From NCBI RefSeq assembly GCF_964355755.1, contig NC_092672.1, forward strand, positions 14,442,501 through 14,506,500: a stretch of 64,000 nucleotides of DNA. Reading direction: 5' to 3'. The stretch comes from Antedon mediterranea. Lineage: Eukaryota > Echinodermata > Crinoidea > Comatulida > Antedonidae. Both the position numbers and the translations under genes were made by a program. Shown here one piece after another: positions 48,201-60,300 of the stretch (positions are counted from its first letter, which is position 1; each line of letters begins with the position of its first letter). The notes beneath the pieces are model-generated. The model did no database searches. It was not told the DNA's origin and was given only the letters and a program-made list of their open reading frames with translations.

Positions 48201-48587
48201 ATTGATGCAGCTTCGCCCTGTTAAAAATAGAGCAGTCACTTTTTCAACTCATGAAATATTTTCACCATCCAACTCATAAACATTCATTTTTGTAGACTGT
48301 ATATTTTTTTATTTTTTATGTCTTGTATTTTCATTTCAATCAATTTCCTTGCTGCAAAAGAACTCAATTTTAATTGGGTTCTTTTAAAATAGCAAGCTCT
48401 TGTATATGCCTCCATGCAGCTACATTAAACAAAACATATGTCATACGTATTGTAATCATGGTTCATTTCACTTTAATTATTTTCTAGTGATACACAACAA
48501 CCTGGTGAACAAAGGAGAAAGAGAACGCACAGAGAGTCAGAAAATGATCGTACCAGAGTTGGATTCAACTCACAGCCGAAATACTAA
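36294..48587 (+). CDS. MLF: Myeloid leukemia factor homologue (MLF1/MLF2)
   Basis: Eight exons: 36294-36346, 42065-42224, 42355-42432, 45954-46088, 46793-46865, 47169-47255, 47556-47679 and 48488-48587. All have GT-AG junctions and compatible phases, for 269 aa. MLF proteins are nuclear-cytoplasmic adaptors linked to transcriptional control and protein quality control, bind 14-3-3 in mammals, and have no enzymatic domain. Diagnostic segments in order are [14 protein letters not shown], a Met-rich [68 protein letters not shown] and AFDDEW, followed by a basic variable tail. Length fits vertebrate MLFs (about 250-270 aa). Vertebrates have two paralogues and the sequence does not decide between them. 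The first intron is 5.7 kb and full of repeats. AATAAA lies 118 bases after the stop. Confidence 0.93.
36517..37750. mobile_element. TIR element of about 1.23 kb in MLF intron 1
   Basis: Inverted terminal segments 36517-36590 and 37678-37750 match closely (TAGGTAGGTGG ... TTTCGCACCACAC ... TTTCTCACCTAA and complement). Possible TA duplication at the ends. No transposase. A smaller hairpin element (36680-36863) is nested inside. Confidence 0.7.
36680..36863. repeat. Hairpin element nested in TIR element
   Basis: Arms 36680-36738 and 36804-36863 are near-perfect inverted copies (TATTGGAAATATTC ... GACAGTTTCGCT). The loop is 65 bases. Confidence 0.78.
37907..39509. mobile_element. Candidate TIR element of about 1.6 kb
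   Basis: Left end GATGAAATCGGTCGCG with GTATTTTGTATGG. The complementary, diverged right end finishes CGCGACCGATTTCATC, with a second partial copy of that end just inside (about 39393-39440). Interior bases 38530-38690 resemble part of the 800-bp foldback element at 49823-50622. Confidence 0.55.
38986..39036. repeat. Perfect 24-bp inverted repeat with 3-base loop
   Basis: GCATATCCATTTTTATAC... pairs exactly with the following complement around loop AAT. The 51-bp cruciform-prone site lies inside the TIR element. Confidence 0.9.
40575..40985 (-). mobile_element. LINE relic, C-terminal end
   Basis: Minus-strand translation gives [18 protein letters not shown] and [17 protein letters not shown], closely following the RW-DNIKEW...AEDR-WR pattern at the end of many invertebrate non-LTR retrotransposon polyproteins. 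Upstream frames carry stops. Confidence 0.68.
42547..45187. mobile_element. 2.6-kb TIR element with GTGACGGAATT subterminal words
   Basis: Ends GGGCAATTCCA(C/T)(G/A)GTGA form a 17-bp inverted repeat with two mismatches, flanked by ATTG on both sides (42543-42546 and 45188-45191). GTGACGGAATT(A/T) recurs in the left part, with related words near the right end. A LINE fragment (43880-44416) is nested inside. A minus-strand frame at 43480-43737 (85 aa, with [15 protein letters not shown]) may be a remnant of an element gene. It lies in intron 3 of MLF. Confidence 0.65.
43880..44416 (+). mobile_element. LINE 3' fragment (CR1/L2-like)
   Basis: Frame 43884-44222 has [40 protein letters not shown] and [11 protein letters not shown], the standard order at the C-terminus of CR1/L2 polyproteins. 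A 3' untranslated part follows and ends in a short GAATTGAATTAA tail. Truncated at its 5' end. Confidence 0.8.
45331..45570. repeat. 27-bp minisatellite
   Basis: About nine copies of a 27-bp unit, ATCATCAATGGGCTTTGCC followed by TCATTGAT. Each unit is a weak hairpin. The array stays open in more than one frame on both strands, so the peptides it encodes are artefacts. Confidence 0.9.
46225..46500 (+). mobile_element. Internally deleted LINE relic
   Basis: [13 protein letters not shown], the reverse transcriptase VPQGS-LGP motif, is followed after a deletion by [21 protein letters not shown] from the polyprotein's C-terminal part. Stops are present. Confidence 0.65.
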
Positions 48588-49007
48588 GGAGTGTGCAACA
48601 GTGCAAAATAATTCTATTAAGTTTATTATCTGCTTGTGTTACTAATATTTATTCATAGCGAAGTTTACATCATGGTTTTCAAATATTATTACTGTGTATA
48701 TGAAAATAAAGTATATGATTATGATGTGGACTATTTGATGTATTGAAAGTGATGAGTATTGTATGTATTAGGGGTATTGTAGCCAGAAAGAGAACAAAGT
48801 AATTTCATATAGATACAAATGAATGTTTTAGTCTAGAAACTAAACCCATTGTTCAGAAAAGAAATCCATTGTCATTTACAAATATTACATTGTGAAAATA
48901 ATTTTATTTTACAATAACATAAATTGACATTTTTCAGTTTCAACCAATTTTGGGGAAAAATACAGTATCTTTAATTGAATTGAATTGAAATTGAATTTTG
49001 AATTGAA
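48588..49007. other. 3' flank of MLF
   Basis: Likely 3' untranslated region, with AATAAA at 48705-48710. Beyond it is AT-rich sequence with a degenerate GAATTGAAATT run near 48973-49010. Confidence 0.5.
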
Positions 49008-49120
49008 ATTTATATTTATATTTATACTGGGTAACCTCTTCAGTCAAAGACTGGTCTCCCAGAGGGCCCAGTTGGTGATCAGTGGCTGTGATGTACTAAT
49101 ACACCGGGGTAACCCCCTAC
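49008..49120 (-). mobile_element. 5'-truncated SINE copy
   Basis: The complement matches the last third of the SINE at 23385-23710 (CACAGCCACTGATCACCAAC, GGGAGACCAGTCTTTGACTG), with an ATAAATATAA-type tail. The tRNA-like head is missing. Confidence 0.75.
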
Positions 49121-49822
49121 ATTTAATTAATGTTTCTGTTGTGATGTTGCTAAATGCATTGCGTTAACAGGCTTAGGGTAGATCAGATGCTTTGATTATA
49201 TTTTGCAGGACTTTCTCTACATCTTTTGAATACTAATTTTTTAGGTATTTTCAGGACTGGCTTGAAAAAAAATAATGCTAAAAACATCTGTAGGTAATGT
49301 ATATAATTAACTGAATGAAATGTTGTAGTTTTGGTTTCAACAGACGCTATGTGCATCAGTACATTTGAGCACATCAATTTGTCGCAGGCACCCACAAAAT
49401 CTAGCTTACAGGTATATACTGTTGAATTTGCAATGTAGTCTATTTATGGTAATGAAGTGTACTGTAGCCCCAACTGCAAGTTTCTGATATTCATTCCGTA
49501 CATTTGATGTAAATGTCGAATCAGATAACTACATTACTGACAACAATATAAAAGTAAATTACAATGCTTTGATTACATTTTCATGTGCTACCTGCATGAG
49601 TATTAATACACTTTCCAATATATTAATGTTATCTTTATTTAAGATTAATGATTTATTTATATCTTTCTGCTGTCAATAGCATTAACCATTTTAAAGTGAT
49701 TAGTACTTAAATCTGTTACTAAAAAAATGCAGATGTTTTGTTTATTTAGAGTAAATTGTACATCAATAAAAGTGTTCCTTTCAATTTTCTGTGGTTTTTT
49801 TTAAACAATTTGTGCATTCAAA

Positions 49823-50622
49823 GGGTGCAGGTCAAGTCGGCCCCAAACCGTCTCGGTCAAGTCGGCCCCACGTCAAGTCGGCCCCAAGTCAACTCGGCCT
49901 CAAGTCAACTCGGCCTCAAGTCAACTCGGCCTCACGTCAACTCGGCCAAAAACTAATCGGTCAACTCGGCCACAATAAAGTATGGAACGCAAAAAGTGCT
50001 TAATATTACGATTCTTACTATCCACGTTTTAAAAAAAATGAAGAAATAAAAAATATAATATATAAAAAAATGAACTAATTGCCGATATGAATAGAAGTAC
50101 CCGCGTGTTACAAAAAAACACGTGCAGGTACCGTATTTTAGGAAATCGAAGACGGAGGCCTACGTTCCACCATTTGGCCATAGAAAAAATGATCGTACAT
50201 CGTTTTTGTGCATGATTTGCGTTTTTAAAAAAGGGGAATCCCCCGGTCAGCGAAAACACGTCGCAGTTGTAGATATCGAAAAAGCTGGCAAACGCGCAGG
50301 GAGGCTCAGCTACGAAATTTTATTAAACGTAAATAATTAAAGGAAAGTTGGTGAAATCATTCCTATTTTTTTTGCTAAATATATTATTGTCTAAATAATA
50401 TTATTCATTAAAAGTCAGAATTATTCATAGTTAAAAAAGAAGAAATATTATTTTATCAATCCCCTTCATTTACACTTTTTGCGTTCCATACTTTAACGGG
50501 GCCGAGTTGACCGATTATTTTTTGGCCGAGTTGACTTGGGGCCGACTTGACTTGGGCCGACTTGACTTGGGGCCGACTTGACTTTGGCCGAGACGGTTTA
50601 GGGCCGACTTGGATCGAAACCC
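49823..50622. mobile_element. 800-bp foldback element with GGCCGA repeats
   Basis: Both ends carry short tandem units (CAAGTCGGCCCC and CAACTCGGCC), inverted at the right side. They are followed inward by an inverted pair TATGGAACGCAAAAAGTG (from about 49980) and its complement (to about 50494). ATTCAAA flanks both ends (49816-49822 and 50623-50629), an apparent 7- to 8-bp target duplication. The frames in it are repeat-derived. Confidence 0.7.
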
Positions 50623-51140
50623 ATTCAAATTATCATATTACCTAGCCAATTTTAAGATATTAATAGCAAAAAGCGGAAAAAACGAAAACTTTGAATATAT
50701 GAGACAATTCAGGAGGAAGGGAAAATGTAGGATGCTGTTGTGAATGGTACTGGATTGTTCATTTCCAAATTTTCATAGACTGTGATAAAATAACTTTGTG
50801 CAATGTTTCATTCTTTAGATTGAACAAAAAAAAAATATTTCAAACCAACAGTGAAAAAATATTCAATCATAAATCATAGAGATATTATAGTGAACTCTCT
50901 CTGGTTAAATTGGGAAAGGTTAAACGACAGGAACTTTACAACAAAGAAATTTCAACATGAAGTTTAACAGGGATTTTTACACGGAGAGTGCTATAACATA
51001 TAATATTAACAGTCTGTCAAAAGTAGATCTCAGTAGTTTTTTAGGTGGATGGATTTTTTCCTGTTTACAGCAAAGATTACAGAGACAATAAAAGTAGTAA
51101 ACAAGATTAAAATAACACAATTAGACATAATTATTTCTTC

Positions 51141-51146
51141 TTTATT
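51141..51146 (-). terminator. Polyadenylation signal candidate of the MTARC-like gene
   Basis: AATAAA on the minus strand about 250 bases after the stop codon at 51395-51397. Confidence 0.35.
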
Positions 51147-51394
51147 ATGCTGAATATTATTTAATTCAATTGAAACACTGTACTGTATCATTGGAAGACT
51201 AAAAGTACGCAAAGCAGCAAACCACCCTTTGTCTTTGGCCATTAGAGCATTGCAACTTATGAAAAATATTCTATCCATTACACAACATTCATTATTAGTA
51301 CTTAATCATCAATCAATATACAATATAGACGTATTAGTATTACTTTTTTTAGAAATGGCATATTTAAACATACAGTACTGTAGGTTTGATTTAA

Positions 51395-54300
51395 TTACTC
51401 AACAATAGCATATACTATGTCTCCAACTTTGATGTTTCCAACTTCAACAATGTTGAAATTGACACCAAACACAGGTGCCACACCTAATGCTTTTGCATCT
51501 GGATGAGAACTATCAACCATTCTAAACCTAAACAAAACAACAAAAAAGAAAGATCTATAGTGTACAGTTAAGAAATGCATCATAAGTATACTATTATAGC
51601 TCACAGAACTTTTCACACCAAGAAAATGGTCCTATACCCTGTGCCATCTAGAAATATTCTAATTCGCTATCAATATTCACGACCACGTTTCTCAAGGTAG
51701 TGTGATATAAAGATATACTTTTATATTTAAGAAATTGACCTTTGTATCGGAATTCAAATAGGTTCACAAACTTGACCCAGAAAGTCCAAAGGAGAGTTTG
51801 TCCAGATGTTTTAATGACCATTTAGTTTATAATAGAGTCCCTAAAGAAAACACTTAGCTTAATTTTGTGACTTTCCCATCGAGTGATCGACACTATTTAA
51901 GTACAGATTTGACAGTGTCATCCATCACAGAAATACCTTATTATACCGTTAATCACTCCCACTTAAACACCCCTGGATCAACTTAGGACCAATCGTTACC
52001 CTCACAGATGATGTAATGACATTATGCAAATGAACTGAGCCAATATACTCCCAAGTTTCAGAAGGGCCCAGACACACCTTACAACCACTTCTCCAGAAGC
52101 AGACCTACACACACCACACCTCACCGACAGCATCATTGATCCTCCGCGTTCCTTATCTATACTTATAGTTGTATATTGTACTGAAGTATTATACTGAATA
52201 AATAATATATGTGTTACGACAGTCAAGCGAGTTAGAGTCTTTCATTAGTACCTCAACAACCCAACATTATATTACATGGTGGAAGACCCAAATTTCATAA
52301 GGAACGGAGTGAGAAAACAAGAAATAAACACTTAACAAGACACGAAGACACGAAGACGAAGACAAAAATAACCATATTTGTTTGAAAGGAGAAAACCATA
52401 AATTTACTTTGACTCAAAAGACAAGCTGAAATTATATTTGAATGAGATCGAGACAAGCAGAAATTTGATCAAATTATTACCATTGGATGAAGACAAAAAA
52501 GATAATCGAGGAAGACACAAAAGACAAGCTGAAATTATATTTGAATGAAATCGAGACAAGCAGAAATTTTATGAAATTATAACCATTGGATAAAGACAAA
52601 GAAAATAATCGAGGAAGACCCAAGAAGAATCAAAACAGAAGCAAGCGGACAAGAACTGTTTCGTTTAGAGACTTTCAACTTCACGCCGTTTTTTTTTCGA
52701 TCGTTTTTTTAACATTTACCCTTTTTTGAACATTGATGAACACCTATCGCATTTTTTTAATTCGTTGTTTGAAAATTTGAACATTGATGAGCACCTTTAA
52801 CATTTCTTTAATTCGTTGTTTGAACATTTAGACATTTTTGAACACTTTTTGCATTCCTTTAATTCATTTTTAATTGGATCCGAAGCATTTGGGGTAAGTC
52901 AAAACCATTTTGATTTTTGATTTGTAACCTAGTTTGATTGAAAAGTGAGAGTTTACATATACACTAAATTGTTTTTGATATTTGATTAATAATTAATATT
53001 ATAAAGTATGGTCGACATTGTTGATAACGAAGTAATTTTAAATGAGCCCGTCAATCCTCACCCCGTGCCCCACCTAAGACAAACCGATTTCCTTCCCAAA
53101 AGATATGACGGTTCCATAACCGATCACGACCAATGTAGTGCACATTACTTATCGTTTACCGACTACCTTGAGGCCCACACGTTAGAAAACCCTGTAAACA
53201 ATGCCCAATTAATTAATGTAATAAGTATTTTTAAACGTAGCCTTCAGGGCCAAGCTAGACTCTGGATTGAGGGAAAGCAGTTCGATTCACTAGAATCCTT
53301 AAAAACCCAATTCATCAACAGGTTTAGTAAAAACAAATCAATCTATGCGCACATAAGAGAATACGATTCAATTACATACACCACTGGCGACAACGCCGAA
53401 AAGCACTTAACCAAAATCAAACAAGCCGCAGACAGAATTGGATACGCTGACCAGCAGATAAAGAATAAATTTATTTCGACCCTTCCACCAAAATGTAGAG
53501 CAGCTGTAGCCATGTCCACCCCAATCGATGCCACTATTGAAAATATTGTAAATAGCACACAAAATTACCTTGACCTTTCCGTAGATGATGCCACACGGGA
53601 AGTTTCATTCAATATCAATAAGGAAACAGATAGGCCTAATAGTCTCGAATCGCTCCAACATGAGATAAATTCTCTCAAGTTAGACATGGCCACAACAAAA
53701 CGATCCCTTAATGATGATACTCGACGCTCACGTTCCCCCACCCGAAATTATATCCCAAGACGAAACCGAAGCCCAAGCCCATACAAACCCCGATTCCAGA
53801 CCCCACCGACCCCAAGATATAGACAACCTCCCCCAACCTGTTATTACTGCGGGAAACCAGGCCACATAGCAAGGCACTGCCGACAACAAAACCGCTCTTA
53901 CGGAAACTATCCCCCGCCATACCCATACCAACAGTCAAACAATTACTACCCTAGCCACCAGCAGGATTTTTAAAAAGGGGACTAGATGCCGCCTATAATC
54001 TGGCCCCCCATACTAAATACGACAATTTTAAGGCAAAATACTTAGGAAATTCAGATAATATTGATTTGTTACTTAACGACAGAAATTACGTTAAAGGAAA
54101 TTTACCAGATGGTAGAAATGTTTTAACTTTATTTGACAGTGGTTCAACTAGAACTATAATCTCACAATCGTACGTTAATTCCTCACTTTATTTATCGCGT
54201 TTAAAGCCAGTTAAAGTGAACACAACCAAATTTCGATTAGGTAACGGTGACTTCTTATATGCCAACCACTTAGTGCAATTCGAATTAATTATCCAAGGAC

Positions 54301-57300
54301 ACAAATTTAAAATTTCAGCATTAATCGTTAAAAATTTGACAGGTATTGACCTGATACTTGGAACCGAAACATTGTCTGAACTCGACGGTACTTTAAATTT
54401 TAAGGAAAACACATTTCGCATTAGACCAAAGATTTTTAGCTTTCGTCCAGTACACAAGATTTTTCTTAAACCCGGTGATACTAAAACAGTTAAATTAAAA
54501 GGAAGGGTTCCCGCCTTCGTACGCAATTCTGATGTTGTTCTACATGCAACCACCCATATTTCAAAACTTTGTCCATCAGATATGTTAGTAAAATTACATA
54601 GAGGAGAAACCAACATTGATATCACTAACAACACAAACAGAAACGTATCTCTAAATACACATCAACCTATCGCGAGCCTTCACTTAACCAACCTTGTAAC
54701 AGTTACTAACGACCTACCAATTGATAGAATAAAGTTGACCAATGACAACGCAAACAAGTACCCACATTTAGAACGTACAGACCCATTGCTAACTTTAACC
54801 GAGGAAGAAATAATTAGAAAACAAGTTGATTTAACAGACAGCGTTTTAACACATAGAGAAAAAGAAGATTTGTATAAAACCTTACAACAAAACAGAAACG
54901 CATTTTCACTATACGGTGAACTATCTAGCTGCCCAAACTTCAAAGCTGACATACACCTCTCTAACGATGAACCATTTTTTATTCGCCCATACTTTGCGAC
55001 AGACAAAGACAAACATGTTATTGAGGCCGAATTGAACAAATTAGTCAAATTAGGAATCTTAGCAGTAGGACACCAATCGTATACTTCCCCTGTCCTTCTT
55101 GTTTCAAAGAAAAATTCAAAAGATAAAAGAGTTGTCACAGACTTTCGCTATCTAAATTCCAGGATAAAACGTATTAATCACCCATTCCCATTATTGGCCG
55201 AAACTTTGAAAACAATAGGTAACGCTAATGCACAGATTCTTAGCGTAATTGATTTGAAATCAGCGTTCCACTGTGTACCATTAGCCGAACATGCCCAACA
55301 ATATACAGGTATAGCTTCATATCATGGTGGAAAACATTATTATTATAAGAGATTAGCACAAGGATTAAACGTTTCACCAGGTATATTTCAAGCAAAGATT
55401 GACGAAATTTTAAATGAAATCCCAAATTCTAGAGAATTCTGTATCGCCCATCATGATGATATTATTTTATTTAGCCAAGACAAATTTGCTCATAAGCAGC
55501 ACCTTGTTTCCGTTTTACAAGCCCTACAATTAAATGGTTTTAGAATTTGCCCAAAGAAATGTAAGTTATTCAAGAATAAAGTGCAATATATGGGACACAC
55601 CATCCTGATTAATTCTTCAGGACACGCATGTATCACACCATTAGGCGACAGGTGTGCAGCTATCCGAAATTTGCCAGTCCCACGAACCCATAAAGAAACT
55701 AAACGATTTATTGGTGCAGTAAATTATGTATCCCATTTTTTCCCTCAAATACAATCAATTTTACGTCCGTTACACACACTCGCAAGCAAACGCCGAAAAT
55801 TTTGTTGGTCTACTGAACACCAGAAAGCATTTGACGAAATTAAACACTTAATGGTTAAACCACCAACTCTTCAAATGCCTAGAAAAGAAGGTAGATTTAC
55901 GCTATATAGCGACACTTCAAGAACCGCAACAGGTTCATATTTAACACAAACAGTAAACGGTAAAGAACACATAATAGGTTATTATTCCAAAATCTTACCA
56001 CAAGCCTGTCAACGATATAGCGTCACAGAACTAGAGTTATTTGGACTTTACATTAACGTTTCAGCATTTCGACACTTACTAAAGGGTTGCGAATTTGATG
56101 CATTCGTAGACCACTCAGCAATTGTACAAATTTGGAATTCAAAAGATCAGCCATGTACACCCCGTTTACAGAAACTAATATTACGATTGTCCGGATACAT
56201 TTTCCAAATTGGTTATAAGAAAGGAACTGAATTAGTTTTAGCAGATTTCCTCTCCCGAGCCCCTCGTGATGACGATTCCGAAATTGATCAAGTTGTACCC
56301 ATTGCATTTAATATTACAGAGACTGCATCTCTTAACCCGATTACAAACACATCTACTAGCAGACCAGTAACAAGGTCATACGCCAAGCAAATGGGAATAA
56401 ATATACCTGACCTACATAAACCCAAACCCAAACAAACGCCTGTCATTAATCAAAACCCAGTGACAACAAACACGCGACCTACACCTCAACCTTCCACTAC
56501 ACCACAGATAATCACGAGACAACAAACAAACGCACATCGATCACCGCCTATCATAACGCCACCTATCGCAACACCACCCCCAATACGTAATGTAAACATT
56601 CGACAACCTCCAGAGGAACGACTAGTAGACAAAAATAAACAAAGCAAAGACACTACACATCGAAATGTACCAGTTGAATTGTATACATCGCCCAAACCAC
56701 TAGTACCAAACATAACTGAATTTAAGTCAGCACACATCCCAAAACAACAAGACTTAGATAGATTAATGGATGTTATTCAAAGAAAGATAATTAGAGATTA
56801 TAACCTCCCAGTAGATGTTAAACAATTACGCGTTGAACAAGAAACTTCACCATTTTTTAAGCCAGTTTACGATTATTTAGTTCATGATATCCTTCCAGCT
56901 GATAAGAAAGCAGCTCGTGCAGTTCAGAATAAGTCAGAGCAGTACATATTGTGCAACGGTTTACTATTCCGTTTATTTTTCCAAGATAAAGGTGGAGAAT
57001 TTGTATTGCAATTAGCTGTTCCTGAAAACTTAGCAGAGACTGTTATTTCTCAGTATCACGACAATTTGTTAAGTAGCCACCAAGGTACGATGCGTACTTA
57101 CCTTACCATTAGGAAATTATTTTACATGCCCCTTATGTTCGAGAAAGTCAACAATTATACCCAAGCGTGTCTTAGATGTCAACAATTTCGTCCCAAAACC
57201 GATAAATTACGTCCTTTACACGATCGAGTACCAGCAACTTACCGTCCCTTTCATACACTCAGTCTAGATTTTAAGAGTATGCCAACTTCACCTTCAGGTT

Positions 57301-60300
57301 TTAAACATATTATGGTAGTATGTGATGAGATAACTAGATTTTTGATTTGTGTACCTTTGAAATCCATTGATGCCGAAACAATTTGTGAAGCACTAATTCA
57401 AAAGGTCATCAGTATTTTTGGACCCCCATCTCGTCTTATTTCAGATGCAGCAACCTCCCTTACAGGAAAATTATTAACACTATTATGTAACACCCTTAAT
57501 ATTGATAGGAAAATCATCAGCGTCCACAATCACGGTAGTTTACAAGTTGAACGTCATATCCGCACCGTATCGGACCTGTTAAAGGTCAACCTTAACCAAT
57601 TCGGAACAGATTGGGTTAGATTTGTATCAACAACATGTTATGCTTATAATTCGTTTTCATCCCCACATCTAGGAAACCACTCCCCTTACGAATTAGTTTT
57701 TGGCCGCCAACCTCCAAGTTTGACCTCATTAGCATTTAACCCTATTTCAGGATTGTCTCATTCCTATGAAGAATACTTTGAACATCTCAAGAAGAAATTT
57801 CAAAACATTTCACAGACAATGCTACAATTACAGCGAACACAACAAAACGTCCAAAACTCAAAGATTTCCCAACGCTTAGAAAAAAGTCCAATTTACTCAG
57901 TAGGACAACTCGTATATTTATACAAGCCAACATCATCATCACTAACGGCAAATTCAAAGAAAATCGCCGCAGAATGGGTCGGACCATTAGTAATTCATGA
58001 AGTACTAGACAGAACACACTACATCCTAGCGACGATTAAAGGAGAAATACTTCGCGACGTATTCAATTATAACAGACTGAAACCTTGTTTTATGAGAACA
58101 CCCAAAGAACGCAAAAATTTTACACATCTACAAAAACTTAAACAATTGTTGAATGAACCCATCGATGATAATAACGAGAAAATCCAAAACACCATTAATG
58201 TAGTAAATGACGAAAGCAATGTTGAATTTGTAGACGAACATGATAGGACACCCGCCCAATTGCAATCAGATACCCTTACACATCCAACTAAGATAGAACC
58301 CCTTAACTTGCAACCTTACATTGACTGTGTAGAGAATAACATGGGATTAGCAGCCCCATTCCAAATGAAAGAAGAACAAATTAAGGAACAAACTAATTTA
58401 ATTATGACAGCACCTAATGATTCCAACATGACATTAAACCGAGGTAGATTTAAAGCAGGACATTTCCAAGTTTTAGTTTCATATTCTAAACCGACTTCAG
58501 CCAAACGCAACACCGATAAAACAAAACACGAATCTAATGATCGCAAATTTTGGTGGAATATTGACAGATATAACGATACAGATAAATTGATTAAAGAGAT
58601 CATTAAAGATAAACAGATACCGATAAGTGGATCGCCAAAACGATTCATAAAACGTTTGTATAATGCAACAAGTTACTGATTTAATTTTTTTTGCAAGATT
58701 ATTTTTAAATTACGACATTTGCTAAATTAATGATAGCATAGTCTACGTATTTGATGAGATTTGTTAAATAATAATGTGATTTCAGTTAAAAGAGAATTGA
58801 ATTTATGTGTAAGTATTGATTTTGTAACGAGTTTGATAATGATTAATTTTGAATTTTGATGATCGATATATTGAGATATTGAAAAAGAACGACAATCATT
58901 TTGTAACAAATATTTTGTTGAACCTTTGAGTCGTTAATCTCAAGCATTAATTAATTGATATACAATAACAGGAGATTTTCTTAGTACTTTTAATCGTAAT
59001 TTTGTTGACATTGAGTACAAAAGTCGAATTTGTCGACCGATTGAAATCGTAATTACCTGTGAATATAAATGCTTAAATCGATAAAGTTGTGACGATAACG
59101 ATATATTGTGGATAAGTTTGTGTCAACGGGACACACACATTTGTTTCTTTTAAAGTTTTAAGTGATTAAGTTTGATATTTGATTTTAGGCTAATCAGCCA
59201 CAGTTTCTTGAGTTTTATGTTTTGATTTGATGATTTATGTTTGAAGGCCATTAGAATGCGATGAGTTGTCGCACGATTTGATGTATGTTCAATGTAACAT
59301 ACTATTTTTAAGTTTTGTATTTTTATTTTAACTGATTTATGTTTGATTTACGCGAATTTTTATACCAAATTCATTTTTAATTTTAATTTTTTTTAAGAGA
59401 GAGAAGAGAGAGAGTGAAAGTGATAAGGTTACACTTCAGAGTCAATGGTTTTGGCTAACTCAATTTTTGCATATATGTATAATAATGTTTTTTTCTTTTA
59501 TATAACTTTAATTTTGCATGCCACTATTATAACCATTTTTATATGTTAAATAGATTAGAAAAAAAAAAAAGGGAAACAGAGGGATGTGATATAAAGATAT
59601 ACTTTTATATTTAAGAAATTGACCTTTGTATCGGAATTCAAATAGGTTCACAAACTTGACCCAGAAAGTCCAAAGGAGAGTTTGTCCAGATGTTTTAATG
59701 ACCATTTAGTTTATAATAGAGTCCCTAAAGAAAACACTTAGCTTAATTTTGTGACTTTCCCATCGAGTGATCGACACTATTTAAGTACAGATTTGACAGT
59801 GTCATCCATCACAGAAATACCTTATTATACCGTTAATCACTCCCACTTAAACACCCCTGGATCAACTTAGGACCAATCGTTACCCTCACAGATGATGTAA
59901 TGACATTATGCAAATGAACTGAGCCAATATACTCCCAAGTTTCAGAAGGGCCCAGACACACCTTACAACCACTTCTCCAGAAGCAGACCTACACACACCA
60001 CACCTCACCGACAGCATCATTGATCCTCCGCGTTCCTTATCTATACTTATAGTTGTATATTGTACTGAAGTATTATACTGAATAAATAATATATGTGTTA
60101 CGACAGTCAAGCGAGTTAGAGTCTTTCATTAGTACCTCAACAACCCAACATTATATTACAGTAGCTTACTGTAGGTATCACACTAACTGTAAATAAGTCA
60201 CTGATTCCCACTCTCCAAATTCTCTCCTTTATAACATTGTCTTTATAGACATAACCACCACAATTCTGTACTTTTGTACAGTACCTTTCAACTTGGATGA

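Larger units (their letters stand above)
51701..60160 (+). mobile_element. Complete Ty3/gypsy-like LTR retrotransposon
   Basis: 8460 bp with 576-bp LTRs, a 731-base leader, gag, pol in the order protease, reverse transcriptase, RNase H, integrase (the Metaviridae order), a 0.9-kb 3' untranslated region and a purine tract before the 3' LTR. No envelope-like frame. Both large frames are open and the LTRs look identical, so insertion is probably recent. It is antisense to the host MTARC-like gene, inside its last intron. Confidence 0.93.

Noticed and set aside
49756-50003. Frames over GGCCGA repeats
   Set aside because: Repeat-derived Ser/Arg/Pro peptides at the edge of the foldback element.
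52002-52226. Antisense 74-codon frame in the LTR (also 59886-60110)
   Set aside because: Duplicated with the LTR, opposite to the element's genes and with no protein similarity.
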